A stretch of 64,000 bases of DNA from Xestospongia bergquistia (taxonomy: Eukaryota; Porifera; Demospongiae; Haplosclerida; Petrosiidae): contig OZ014411.1 in assembly GCA_963965975.1 (NCBI GenBank), positions 7,689,501 to 7,753,500 on the forward strand, in the 5' to 3' direction. Within the stretch, counting starts at the first letter, position 1, and the number at the start of each line of letters is the position of its first letter. Both the position numbers and the translations under genes were made by a program. The notes beneath the pieces were generated by a model. That model made no database searches. It was not told the origin of the DNA and saw only the letters and a list, made by a program, of their open reading frames with translations. Of this stretch, positions 13,300 through 25,260 are shown piece by piece.

Positions 13300-14772
13300 T
13301 AGACTAATCAATTACATCTACGCCTATTAAATGAATAATATTATTTTTAGGAAACCTTGAATTATATACATGCATATCGTACATTTTAAGTCTACATTTT
13401 CCTAGTAACTAATCCTTGTCATACTCTATGTAGACTGACAAGGGTAATAGTACATACTTTGTCTGTTTATTAAAGAAGTAGAGTTTGAAGATAAGAAAAA
13501 AATCCTAAGCAGTGATGCACATTTAAGCTTAGGTATATGTGCATATATAGGGCTAGGGTTTTAGGAATTAATGTACTTTTTATATCCCTCTATCATAGAA
13601 TATACATAAGTGGTGTCAACACTAGACTGAAATACAGGACTGGATTTTACTTTAATTATTTACATGGATAAAAATTGCTAAAGGTTGTGGATAGTGTTGC
13701 ATATGTTCACAACACAAACCTATATATTGTTATGTCCTTTCATTTTTAATGAAGTATATGTAAGTTTACACAATCTGGACAGTAAGAGGGTTTGTCACCA
13801 ATGTGAGTATATGACATTTTTATATGCATATATATTTAACACTTTATTGTTCTAGTGTTTTAAAAAAATGGATACATGTATAGTACCAAATTCATGGCTC
13901 ACTTATTTACTAATTTATTCAATGGAAACTACTGTAAGCTTTAGCTTTTAGCTAATGTTATTAAAACAAATAGTATTTACAAATTAACTTGTTTGAAGGT
14001 TTATAAAATGCATATAGTCCTTTAAACCATGATATCTATAGCACATAGCATGTCATCTGAGACACTCTAAAACATTCTTTCTGTATAAATAAAGTACATA
14101 TATAGTTGGTAGGACTGTAAATAAGATATTTAGTGAGGGAAAAGCTGACTTGTACTATTTCTATTTTCGGTAGTGGTATCCCTGAAAGTGTACAAATGAG
14201 CTGAGAAATTAGTATTATTTTATGCATAGTCCAGAAACAAGATCATAACCTCAATATCAACACCAGTTGACCCATTTCTTATACCAGACTTGTCAAAGTG
14301 TATCTGATCACTCTTCTACTTAAGGTATACATATAGCAATTAAAAGAATTATGAATGTAGCTTGAGAGTGACAATAGCACAATAGAAAGACACCTGCTTT
14401 TGTTGTTATCGTGACACCTTCGTTTTAACAGTGCAGTCTGAGGGTAAACAAATTGACTAATATGACTAATTACTTTATTCCATCCATTCAAAATCTGCCT
14501 TTTGACATTAATTGTTAAATCCTACTTCTTTTAGCTACTATTGTGACTGATTGTTATAGTATAAATGACATTTACCAATTGTTTGATATTTAAAAAGTAT
14601 TCCAAGTTAAAGTTTATTCAACAATACATAAACTATAGTCTATAATGACAAAGAAAATTACACACTTTGATTTTTCTTTTCACAGCTCAGATGATTACTA
14701 ATCAGTGGTACTGACTATTACTGTATACAATTTGAAATTAACAATAACAAACAGATTATATATAAATATGAG
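13300..14772. other. intergenic duplicon, paralogous to 44900-45872
   Basis: No gene is supported. From about 13400 to 14280 the sequence is nearly identical to 44890-45770 (for example the 'ggctagggttttaggaattaatgtactttttatatccctc' segment, at 13550 and 45050). The stretch 14282-14690 is absent from the second copy and instead resembles 32155-32420, so one copy gained or the other lost about 400 bp. The RTK fragment begins immediately to the right in both copies. Confidence 0.65.
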
Positions 14773-15049
14773 TTAAACTTTCTGTTCCTCTACTGCTCTT
14801 GTGAACTGATTGAAGTCAATATAGTTAGCCATTGATGTTAACATGTTTTCAATAATAACTACCAACTCCGAGAAAGTAGGTCTCTCATCTGATGAACTAT
14901 TCCAACATTGCAACATTACTGATTCATACCTATATATAAGGAAAGGAGGGAAACCTAACTCACGAAGCATTGTACAGTAAGTAGGATTACTATAGCAGAC
15001 ATAAATTAGTGCTAATTTTGTTAACTTACATTTTTTTGGAGCATGCTGT

Positions 15050-15324
15050 TGTGGTAACTATACTTTACATTATGTACATGTACAACACTTATTAGATGGT
15101 ATGTATTGTTATTACTATTATTGTCATTATGGTTATTATATGTGTGTATGCACTTAATTATTATTTCCTGTTCTTATTCATTTCCTGTTTCTGTACTATA
15201 TAATATGTATGTTTTTAGATTAGATCAGATTCCCTTTTTCATACTATCCAGTACTACTCGAGACTCTGCTCGGTTTTGCTGTACTATTCCACTTTCTATT
15301 CTAAGCTGGGCTACGGACACAACA
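15050..15324 (+). repeat. 5' LTR
   Basis: Begins TGTGGTAACTATAC and ends GGACACAACA. It carries a TATATAATATG box at about 15200, likely the core promoter (inference). Confidence 0.95.
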
Positions 15325-15342
15325 CTTGGCGACGAGGGTCAA
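15325..15342 (+). promoter_or_regulatory. putative tRNA primer-binding site
   Basis: CTTGGCGACGAGGGTCAA starts directly after the 5' LTR, the usual position for minus-strand priming. The TGGCG start is typical of tRNA 3'-end complements; the tRNA was not assigned. Confidence 0.6.
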
Positions 15343-15355
15343 CGGAAAACGCAGC

Positions 15356-18300
15356 ATGGCCACTCATGGTAAAATGTCTCCTTTCAACGCGAGTCAAGAA
15401 CCATGGTCGACTTACAAGGAACGTCTAGAATTCTACTTTACGGCAAACGATATTACGACAGCTGAGCAGAAGCGAGCAGTCCTACTTACAGTATGTGGTT
15501 CAGCGACATTCCAAACCGTAAAGAGTCTTGTTCAGCCAGATACGCTTGCTACTAAATCGTACGACACCTTATGTACTGTTCTTCAAAACTACTTCAGTCC
15601 TGCTCCATCGGTTACCGTCCAACGATACAAGTTTCATTCACGCAACCAAAACCCAGGAGAGTCAGTAGCTTCATACGTTGCTGAACTCAAGTCTATTGGT
15701 GAACATTGCAAGTTTGCAGCACCTACCAGCGGCACACTACTCGAAGAGATGCTTCGGGATCGTCTGGTGTGTGGCATCAGGGATTCTAGAATCCAGAGAC
15801 GATTACTACAAGAGAACTCTCTTACTTTCCAAACCGCATTCGAAACAGCGCAAGCTATGGAAATAGCAGCACGAGACATCAACGATATTCAGTCAAGACC
15901 TCACAACCGACCATCATCATCATCACTACAGGAACCGGTTCATTTGGTCAGGAAACATACTAAACCCCCAACATGTCATCGTTGTGGAGGACAACACCTA
16001 GCCCCTCAATGTAAATTCTTAGATGCTATATGTCGTGCATGTGGAAAGAAAGGTCACATAGCGAAAGTGTGTAGAAGCAGTGGCAAAAGCCATGGGCATA
16101 CTAATCAGAAAGCAACATCCTCAAACAATGGACAGAGTAAACCACGACACCATGCTCATGCCTTAGAGGATTCCCCTTTGTCTGGTTCACAAACCTCAAC
16201 TCCTCCCAGGACTCCCTCTCCAACCACAGAAGCCTACCCTCTGTTTACATTACCTGGGAAGGTCAACCCAATCACAGTCACTGTCATTGTCAACAAGTCT
16301 GAACTAAAAATGGAAGTTGACACAGGAGCATCCTTATCAATTGTAAGTGAACACACTTATAATGAACTGTCCCTAGTACTAGGCCCCCTCACTCCCTCTA
16401 ATGTTAATTTAGTTACATACACCGGTGAAAAGCTCAAAGTTTTAGGATCCCTCAATGTACAAGTCCAGTATAACTCTCAATGTCTCACTCTACCCTTATT
16501 AGTGGTACAGGGCACCGGTCCTAGTCTTTTAGGTCGCAACTGGCTGGAGCACATTAAATTCAACTGGTCTGAAATTCATCATCTCCATGCTCCTATTACC
16601 TCTGAACTCGACAAAGTGCTCAACAAACACACCATTTTATTTCGGGAAGAACTAGGGTTACTAGAAGAAACAACCGCCTCTATACTAATTGAGCCGCAAT
16701 CACAACCTCGATACTTCAAAGCACGTCCAGTACCTTACGCTCTCAGAGATAAAGTCGAAGCAGAATTGCAACGTTTACAAGCTTTAAAGGTCATTACTCC
16801 GGTAACATACTCAGCATGGGCAGCTCCCATCGTCCCAGTAGTCAAAGCAGATGGCTCCATCAGAATTTGTGGTGATTACAAAGTCACTATCAATCGAGCT
16901 CTCATATTGGACACTTATCCACTACCTCGTGTAGAAGACCTATTCTCTGCTCTATCAGGTGGTACTGTCTTCTCTAAACTGGACCTTAGTCATGCATACC
17001 TCCAGTTACCTCTAGATGATGCTTCTAAACCTTATACAACCATCAGTACACACAAGGGTCTTTTCCAATACGAACGTCTCCCTTTTGGGATCGCATCAGC
17101 TCCATCCATTTTCCAAAGAACAATGGAATCACTTCTAAGTGGTCTTCCAAACGTATGTGTTTATATCGACGACATTCTGGTATCAGGTACTACAGAAGAA
17201 GATCATTTACACAATCTAGACTCAGTCCTAACCAGATTAGAATCAGCCGGACTCACCCTTAAGAAATCCAAGTGCACTTTCAGAGCATCATCCGTGGAAT
17301 ATTTGGGTCATATTATCGACGCCCAAGGCCTACATCCAGCCACTTCTAAAATAAAAGCCATTAGTCAAGCCCCAGCTCCCTCAAACGCTACTGAGCTGAA
17401 ATCATTCTTGGGACTCTTAAACTACTATCACAAGTTTCTCCCAAACCTCTCTACTACTTTAGCTCCGTTACATAAACTGTTACACAAAAACACGCCTTGG
17501 ACATGGTCAGAAGAACAAGACACTGCATTTAAGGAAGCTAAATCACTCCTTCAGTCGTCATCCTTATTAGTACACTACGATCGTAACAAACCATTACTAC
17601 TGTCATGTGACGCATCACCTTACGGTCTAGGCGCAGTCCTAAGTCACCAAATGCCTGATGGAACCGAGAAACCCATTACTTTTATTTCTCGCACTTTAAA
17701 CCTAGCTGAAAAGAAGTATTCACAGCTAGAGAAAGAAGCTCTCGCTATTGTATTTGCTGTGCGAAAGTTACATCATTATCTCTATGGACTACATTTCACT
17801 CTTTACTCTGATCATAAGCCACTACAATACCTACTGGATGAATCACGTCAAATTCCAATTCTCGCATCATCCCGAATTCAGAGATGGGCACTTACACTTG
17901 CAGCATATTCCTACACTATTAAACACAAACCAGGTACTCAATTGGCCAATGCAGATGCTTTAAGTAGATTACCCCTACCGGTAACACTACCATATGTACC
18001 CATCCCAGGTGATATTATATTATTGCTTAACCATTTGTCTGAATCAGTTATACAGGCTAATCACATCAAGACTTGGATAGACAAAGATCCACTACTTTCA
18101 CGTATTCGACATTCAATTCAAACAGCTTCAACATTATCCGATTCAGAGACTGATCCTACTATTCGCCCGTACATGCAACGTCACTCTGAACTCAGTGTGA
18201 TTGACGGATGCATTCTCTGGGGATCGAGAGTTGTCATTCCCTCTGAAGGTAGACAATATGTTCTACAGCTCCTACATGACACTCACCCTGGTATTAATAA

Positions 18301-19318
18301 GATGAAAGCCCTTGCACGTTCCTATGTCTGGTGGCCAGGTATTGATAAAGATATTCAAGAAACTGTCAAAAAATGTTCTACATGTCAATTACATCGACCT
18401 GATCCACCACAAGCTCCAATTCACCCTTGGGAATACCCTACCCGTGCTTGGCAAAGAGTACACATAGATCATGCAGGTCCATTCAAAGGTCATATGTTTC
18501 TAGTACTAATCGATGCCTATTCAAAATGGCTCGAAGTTCTCAAAGTGAACTCTACTTCCACAGATGTTACAATTGCTAAACTGAGACAAATTTTCGCTAC
18601 TCATGGTTTACCAGATCATTTAGTATCCGACAATGGTGCATCCTTCATTAGTCACGAATTCCAATCCTTCATGTCACGTAATGGTATTAAACATACTACT
18701 TCATCACCTTACCATCCTCGCACGAATGGTTTAGCAGAACGAGCTATTCAAACGTTCAAATTGGCAATGAAAAAGCTCAAGGGATCGATCGATTTAAACC
18801 TTTCACAATTTCTACTAACTTATCGTACTACACCTCACTCTACGACAGGACTTTCTCCTGCTGAACTCCTATTTAATCGCAAACCCCGTACTTTACTCGA
18901 TTTACTACATCCTGATGTGCATAAGAAAGTTGCTACTAAAAATGATAAATTGCAGGACACACAAGCTAGAAAGAAACAAAGATATTTCAATGTTGATGAT
19001 CATGTTTTTGCAAGGAACTACTCAGGCACTGATAAATGGACCCCAGGAACTATTATTGCAATTACTGGTCCTTTGTCATATCATGTAAAGAAACAAGACG
19101 GTTCAATTCTACGTCGACATGTTGATCAATTACGTCCTCGTTATTGCTCAATTGATCGTCCTCCCGATTCTCTCAGCGACGATTTTGAGGATTTTCCTTT
19201 AATGCCTAAAGCTCTACCTCCAGCTCCATCCCCTGCCCCACCTCCAGTCATACGTTGTTCAACACGCCCTCACCGTCCGGTGGATCGTTTCGAACCGACT
19301 ATGTATTTCTCATCTTAG
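15356..19318 (+). CDS. gag-pol polyprotein of Ty3/gypsy element
   Basis: A 1320-residue single frame. I use the ATG at 15356; an upstream TTG in the same frame overlaps the primer site. Domains in order: gag capsid-like region (1-200); two CCHC zinc knuckles (about 206-240, CX2CX4HX4C); aspartic protease with DTGAS at 322; reverse transcriptase with YIDD at about 603; RNase H starting at CDAS, about 752; integrase HHCC zinc domain (about 973-1015); and integrase core D1053, D1092, E1128 with D35E spacing. A C-terminal Pro-rich tail follows. All catalytic residues are present, so the element is probably competent. Gag and pol are fused with no frameshift or stop between them. Similarity to K02A2.6-type pol proteins suggests the Mag-like group (recall, not searched). 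No envelope gene. Confidence 0.96.
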   Translation: MATHGKMSPFNASQEPWSTYKERLEFYFTANDITTAEQKRAVLLTVCGSATFQTVKSLVQPDTLATKSYDTLCTVLQNYFSPAPSVTVQRYKFHSRNQNPGESVASYVAELKSIGEHCKFAAPTSGTLLEEMLRDRLVCGIRDSRIQRRLLQENSLTFQTAFETAQAMEIAARDINDIQSRPHNRPSSSSLQEPVHLVRKHTKPPTCHRCGGQHLAPQCKFLDAICRACGKKGHIAKVCRSSGKSHGHTNQKATSSNNGQSKPRHHAHALEDSPLSGSQTSTPPRTPSPTTEAYPLFTLPGKVNPITVTVIVNKSELKMEVDTGASLSIVSEHTYNELSLVLGPLTPSNVNLVTYTGEKLKVLGSLNVQVQYNSQCLTLPLLVVQGTGPSLLGRNWLEHIKFNWSEIHHLHAPITSELDKVLNKHTILFREELGLLEETTASILIEPQSQPRYFKARPVPYALRDKVEAELQRLQALKVITPVTYSAWAAPIVPVVKADGSIRICGDYKVTINRALILDTYPLPRVEDLFSALSGGTVFSKLDLSHAYLQLPLDDASKPYTTISTHKGLFQYERLPFGIASAPSIFQRTMESLLSGLPNVCVYIDDILVSGTTEEDHLHNLDSVLTRLESAGLTLKKSKCTFRASSVEYLGHIIDAQGLHPATSKIKAISQAPAPSNATELKSFLGLLNYYHKFLPNLSTTLAPLHKLLHKNTPWTWSEEQDTAFKEAKSLLQSSSLLVHYDRNKPLLLSCDASPYGLGAVLSHQMPDGTEKPITFISRTLNLAEKKYSQLEKEALAIVFAVRKLHHYLYGLHFTLYSDHKPLQYLLDESRQIPILASSRIQRWALTLAAYSYTIKHKPGTQLANADALSRLPLPVTLPYVPIPGDIILLLNHLSESVIQANHIKTWIDKDPLLSRIRHSIQTASTLSDSETDPTIRPYMQRHSELSVIDGCILWGSRVVIPSEGRQYVLQLLHDTHPGINKMKALARSYVWWPGIDKDIQETVKKCSTCQLHRPDPPQAPIHPWEYPTRAWQRVHIDHAGPFKGHMFLVLIDAYSKWLEVLKVNSTSTDVTIAKLRQIFATHGLPDHLVSDNGASFISHEFQSFMSRNGIKHTTSSPYHPRTNGLAERAIQTFKLAMKKLKGSIDLNLSQFLLTYRTTPHSTTGLSPAELLFNRKPRTLLDLLHPDVHKKVATKNDKLQDTQARKKQRYFNVDDHVFARNYSGTDKWTPGTIIAITGPLSYHVKKQDGSILRRHVDQLRPRYCSIDRPPDSLSDDFEDFPLMPKALPPAPSPAPPPVIRCSTRPHRPVDRFEPTMYFSS

Positions 19319-19328
19319 CAGGGAGGAG
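19317..19328 (+). promoter_or_regulatory. polypurine tract
   Basis: AGCAGGGAGGAG lies immediately before the 3' LTR and overlaps the gag-pol stop codon; it is the plus-strand primer position. Confidence 0.85.
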
Positions 19329-19602
19329 TGTGGTAACTATACTTTACATTATGTACATGTACAACACTTATTAGATGGTATGTATTGTTATTACTATTAT
19401 TGTCATTATGGTTATTATATGTGTGTATGCACTTAATTATTATTTCCTGTTCTTATTCATTTCCTGTTTCTGTACTATATAATATGTATGTTTTTAGATT
19501 AGATCAGATTCCCTTTTTCATACTATCCACACTACTCGAGACTCTGCTCGGTTTTGCTGTACTATTCCACTTTCTATTCTAAGCTGGGCTACGGACACAA
19601 CA
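19329..19602 (+). repeat. 3' LTR
   Basis: A 274-bp copy of the 5' LTR, followed by the target duplication GCTGT and then resumption of the kinase exon. Confidence 0.95.
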
Positions 19603-20163
19603 GCTGTATTGTTCAGTTTTTCGATAACCTTCCTGTAACATTTTAGGCAAGCTCATTGGAGTAAGCCCTCCATATGGGAGCTTTCCAACACTAAATATTT
19701 CCCAACATGTGACTCCATAAGACCACTAAATAATATACCAGAAATAAAGCTATTAGGCAATAGATATTTTCTAAAAACTAATTTACCGCATCAGTCTTTT
19801 CTGAGAATATTCCATCATCAATACTCTCAATTGCCATCCATTTGATAGACAGTTTAACTCCAACAGTTTTAGATAGTCCAAAGTCTGAAACTTAATAATA
19901 CCTTAATGATCAATCCTATACCAAGAACATTTGCAATGGCCAAACAAAAGTGACTATTACTAGGTATTGGTGAATGGTGATCTATTCATTGGTACATGTA
20001 GCTTATTAGTGTATTTAGATACACTATAAACGATCACTGAATTTGTAAATAAACTTACATGCAATTTCTTACTGTTTAATCTCTATGTAGAAGGTTCTGT
20101 TCTGCGATATATTCCATACCTTTAGCTATTTGTAGACACATGGACAGTAGTTGAATTTCAATT

Positions 20164-20416
20164 CTATCATTCTAAATTGTTGGAAGAGTTAAAATTCACA
20201 GTGTGTTTATTTTATTAGAGTATTTTACATCTTTGTCATCAGATAGCACCATCTATGTATCCTGTTTCCCTTTAAATAACTTCAATGGCACTATGATGAA
20301 ATGATATAACAATGTTTAATTATATAATGGGTAAAGGATGAAACAATAACTAATTAGACGATTAATTATATTGAGTAAACCAAAAAACTTGTACACAAGA
20401 AGGTCTAGTAAGATGA
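20164..20416. other. kinase intron/flank remnant
   Basis: The sequence upstream of the RTK catalytic exon (a 'catctttgtcatcagatagcacca' segment) is shared with 46800-46840 and 59260-59290. The part from 20285 is shared with 29155-29240. No frame is supported. Confidence 0.5.
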
Positions 20417-21355
20417 CTATATATATGGTCTCTCTCCAGTATGAATACGAAAATGTGTAATAAGCTCACTAGACCGGATAAACCCTTTCCCACAGTCCTT
20501 ACATATATAGGGTCTCTCTCCAGTGTGAATACGAGAATGTTTAATAAGATTACTAGACTGAGAAAACTTTTTCCCACAGTCCTTACATATATAGGGTCTC
20601 TCTCCAGTGTGAATACGAGAATGTCTAATAAGATTACTAGACTGAGCAAACCTTTTCCCACAGTCCTTACATATAAAGGGTCTCTCTCCAGTGTGAATAC
20701 GACAATGAGAACGAAGACCGCAAGACTGAGCAAACCTTTTCCCACAAACCTTACATATATAAGGTCTCTCTCCTGTGTGAGTACGAGAATGTTCAATAAG
20801 GTGACTAGACCGAGCAAACCTTTGCCCACATTCCTTACATATATAGGGTCTCTCTCCAGTGTGAATACGATAATGAGAACTAAGACTAGAAGAATGAGCA
20901 AAACCTTTTCCACAGTCCTTACAGATAAAGGGTTTTTCACCAGTATGAGAACGAGAATGAGATAGTAATAGACTATAATATGAGAATTTTTTTCCACATG
21001 TAGTACAATAATGATTTTTAGAATTGGACACAACACAAGTAGAATGACTTGATATAGTTGTTACACTTTGTACTTGATGACGTACACGACAATGTGTGTT
21101 GAGATTAGCTTCTAGACTAAATGAACACTTACAGTCTGGACAGTGATAGGGTTTGTCACCAGTGTGATGAGAACGGATATGATAAATCATAATATTATGA
21201 TCAGTACTAGTCACGTGATGACACAGAGAACAATGGAGAATTCCTTCTTTTGAGGAACAGTAATTGTTGAAGAGATGATCAGTTAATACAATTGAGTTAG
21301 TACATGTCTTCTTACAGTCACGTATAACAGAAAATAAATTAGAACTAGACGACAT
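20417..21355 (-). CDS. C2H2 zinc-finger protein, 10 fingers (finger 1 degenerate)
   Basis: A 312-residue protein from the conserved ATG at 21355. The frame is open 23 codons further upstream, but only by GTG initiation. Finger 1 reads NLFSVIRDC: the first zinc cysteine (C9 in paralogs) is serine, so this finger is probably not folded. Fingers 2-4 are intact. Six array fingers have helices HSSSLSS, RSSHLIE, QSCGLRS, QSSNLIR, QSSNLIK, RSSELIT, ending ERPYI. The leader differs from the family: the E-box is replaced by a GC-rich GGAGCTGGCTACGCGCG stretch. It still has an intact frame, but its expression could differ from that of the paralogs. Confidence 0.82.
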   Translation of the reverse strand: MSSSSNLFSVIRDCKKTCTNSIVLTDHLFNNYCSSKEGILHCSLCHHVTSTDHNIMIYHIRSHHTGDKPYHCPDCKCSFSLEANLNTHCRVRHQVQSVTTISSHSTCVVSNSKNHYCTTCGKKFSYYSLLLSHSRSHTGEKPFICKDCGKGFAHSSSLSSHYRIHTGERPYICKECGQRFARSSHLIEHSRTHTGERPYICKVCGKRFAQSCGLRSHCRIHTGERPFICKDCGKRFAQSSNLIRHSRIHTGERPYICKDCGKKFSQSSNLIKHSRIHTGERPYICKDCGKGFIRSSELITHFRIHTGERPYI

Positions 21356-23223
21356 GTTTAACCAGAGAGGGAGGAGCTGGCTACGCGCGACTATGTGATT
21401 TATAGCTAAATTAACTAGATCCACGCCTATTTAATAAATGAATAATATTATTTTTGTCTGCATGTCGAATTATCTACATACATATCGTACATTATAAGTC
21501 TAAACAGATAGATAGAGAAAGCAATGAGAAGAAAAACGAATAGAAACAGAAAGATGTTTAAGAAAAGAGATGATCTTGCAAGATATAGATAGAGAAATCT
21601 AGAGACAGATTTAAAAATTTAGATAACTATGCCATTAGCATAATGGTTTTAGTCTAGTCCACTCTAAAAAACATACCTTTTTTATTTCTTTCATGCACAA
21701 CCATATATTATTAATTTTTTTAAAAACAATATTTGTTGCTTCTAGAATGGAATATATTAATTATATTAAGCAATGATTATTAAAATTAAAAACAACAACT
21801 AAAAACAAAATGCTATATAGAAATTAAAATCCTGAAACTAAATTGGCCTAATTGTTACAGAGTCATAAACAATGTTGTTATGATAATATTGGATATATTC
21901 TGTATTAATGAATGGATAAATGATGATTAAAGATTGTTAACTTAGAATGTATGTCCAGTTACAATTACAGATACAATAATGTCTAGTATGATAACTAGAC
22001 TGAGAAACCCCTTCCCATAGTCCCTATAATAACTTGACTAGAATAATGGACTGGACTGACCTTTAAATATTTACATGAATGAAGGATATTAGATAGAAAG
22101 TGAGGATTTTGTTTAAGGATTGTGCTCATAACGCAATAAAATGTACTATTTCAATTATAAATATTATGTTCAGGGCAACTATGTAAGGATGTCCATATTG
22201 TCGTTTCTACTTGTTTGAAATGTTTTACTGCCATCCTTTTTTTTAACAATTTTTAGAAATTTTTATTTACTTATTTCTTATTTATATTTGAATATAAATT
22301 AGTTAAATCATGACTTGTGAGATATATTGAGAGACTGTAGAAGATTGTTAAATATGAATGAAAGAATGAAGAAAATGAAAAGCAGCAGAATGTAGAGAAA
22401 GTAGAAAGACTTGTGAGAGACTAAAGGAATGAAAAATGAGACACAGTTAAAGAAAGGGAAGAGGGGGCTATTCAATGAGAGACAGAGATGTATTGAATTA
22501 ATACAAGCAGAAAATGTAAATAAGAGAAAGACAGAGACCAATCAATTATTTGAAGGAGTGAAATAATATATAGGTATATCGAATATAATAATGGAGTATT
22601 GTCAATGTTCACTTTAATATGATTTAAAAATCCCAATGATATTTTCTGTTGAAACACTATCAATCCAATTTATGCCTAGGCCAATTTATGTTTTGTTACA
22701 GAGTCATAAACAATGTTGCTATAGTGTTATATTGTATGTTATGTTGTTGCTATGGTAATGTTATATTGATTGTTACAATGGTAGTTGATAACACACAGTG
22801 TTGTTAATAATAGACATTGGTAATATATTATTACTTCCACAGGCTATGTAATACTCTTGATATGTAAATACAGTAAGGATAATGTATTTCTTAAAATTAT
22901 GACATACATTTAGTAAGCTAATATAAAATTACTAGTGAAAATAAGGATTATAGTTAACCAGCAGTTTATCAGTTTAACAAATTATCAGATAAGAGTAGTT
23001 TAAAAACAAGAGTGCAGTATTGTTAGGAGACACAATCTACATACTAAAATATTAGTTTTAACATCTTAAGTATATAAACAAATTAATTCAGTCAATGTTA
23101 ACTTGACTTATTTAATAAGTGAACACATAGATATTGTATTAATGGATAAATAAGATAATTAAAGAATGTTAACTTGGAGTGTCTAGTTACTCCTAATTAT
23201 GAACACAAGGTCTAGTAAGATGA
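21356..23223. other. intergenic duplicon, paralogous to 48750-50230
   Basis: 21495-21600 carries the Arg-rich relic segment. From about 21880 to 23110 the sequence is close to 48755-49960, including a relic finger on the minus strand (21960-22025) and the 'aagggaagagggggctattcaatgag' stretch (22452 and 49310). 22730-22790 has GTTGCTATGGTAAT motifs. No gene is supported. The minus-strand zinc-finger pseudogene follows in the first copy and the gene at 51215 in the second. Confidence 0.65.
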
Positions 23224-24489
<1,266 letters not shown>

Positions 24490-24560
24490 GTTTAGTTAGG
24501 ACAACACGTGGTTTATAGACTAACCAATTAGATCCACGCCTATAAAATGATTAATATTTA
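24490..24560 (-). promoter_or_regulatory. zinc-finger proximal promoter
   Basis: CACGTG at 24505-24510, 15 nt from the ATG, with ACCAATTAGATCCACGCC upstream. Beyond 24560 the usual leader diverges. Confidence 0.5.
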
Positions 24561-24624
24561 AACCGTCTGTCCGTCGAATGCATTTTTGTTGAATTATTAT
24601 TACATTTTAATAATCGGAGAAAAA

Positions 24625-25260
24625 TCTTGCTAGAAATGGTGCACGTGCCAAAAATAGAATTCGGAATAAGAAAATAGAATTCATCAAATGGGACGTTAAT
24701 TGGGATCTCACCAATGCTCGTGAAAGAAATAAGAAATAGGAATTAGAATGTCAGTTTGTGGCTCCCATAGGTATCAAATAACTATGGAGTACTGTCAATG
24801 TTAATGTTTATGTGATTTTAAAACCCCCACTTTTTGTTGAGAGCAATGTATCAATCCAAATTATCCAATTATTAAAAGTAATATATGTCTTCATTTATCA
24901 CATGAATTTGTTAAAAATTACTTTTAGTTTATTAATTCACAAAGTCTGTTAAATATATGACTCAATAAGAATTGTTTATCCATAGAAATATCTAGCTTAC
25001 TCAGACTATTGCTGTCAAATGACCTATATTTTGTAGCAACTAACACTCATCATTATCTATGCATATAGAAACACAAGGGTAACAGAATTTACTTTGTCTT
25101 TCTATCTAAAAGCACTATTTTACCAAAAAGAAAAGCCCTAAACAGTAATACACACTTAGGGTAATGTTTGTATGTCTCATTATATTCCTCTATCATAGAA
25201 TATATATAACACCCATGAAAACTGGGCTGGACTATCTTTAATTATTTACATGGGTGGAAG
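24625..25260. repeat. long direct repeat, copy 1 (copy 2 at 28130-28790)
   Basis: About 600 bp is nearly identical to 28130-28790 (for example ACCAATGCTCGTGAAAG at 24710 and 28200). It lies upstream of the zinc-finger unit at 23224 in the same relation as copy 2 to the gene at 26677. This shows an approximately 3.5-kb tandem duplication of whole gene units. Confidence 0.85.

Larger units (their letters stand above)
15050..19602 (+). mobile_element. Ty3/gypsy LTR retrotransposon, complete and young
   Basis: A 4553-bp element with LTRs of 275 and 274 bp (TG..CA ends). They differ at one site only (agtac versus acac: one substitution and one indel). A 5-bp target duplication GCTGT lies at 15045-15049 and 19603-19607. 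The order is LTR, primer-binding site, one gag-pol frame, purine tract, LTR. The uninterrupted coding frame and near-identical LTRs show a recent insertion. The paralogous site at 46150-46170 is empty. Base use (about 44% GC in the coding part) is clearly higher than in the surrounding AT-rich DNA. Confidence 0.97.
14773..20163 (-). pseudogene. receptor tyrosine kinase domain, decayed copy A, split by a retrotransposon
   Basis: Minus-strand exons: 20163-20059 (QIAKGMEYIAEQNLLHRD, catalytic loop); 19915-19787 (DFG motif, then KWMAIESIDDGIFSEKTDA); 19725-19603 continuing at 15049-15030 (WSYGVTCWEIFSVGKLPYGG); 14929-14773 (MLQCWNSSSDERPTF to the stop). Introns are short, with donors GTAAG and tag acceptors. 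Defects: HRDL reads HRD-stop; a 1-base loss precedes the DFG; the activation segment between LSK and TVGV lacks about 12 codons found in copy B; 5 bases are lost near EGYR; and a 4.55-kb gypsy element sits inside the exon. The family phosphorylates tyrosines in receptor signalling, but this copy cannot encode a kinase. The N-lobe and receptor portion are absent. Confidence 0.85.

Noticed and set aside
15326..15355. TTG start ten codons upstream of the gag-pol ATG
   Set aside because: It lies inside the primer-binding site, and a proper ATG follows at 15356 in the same frame.
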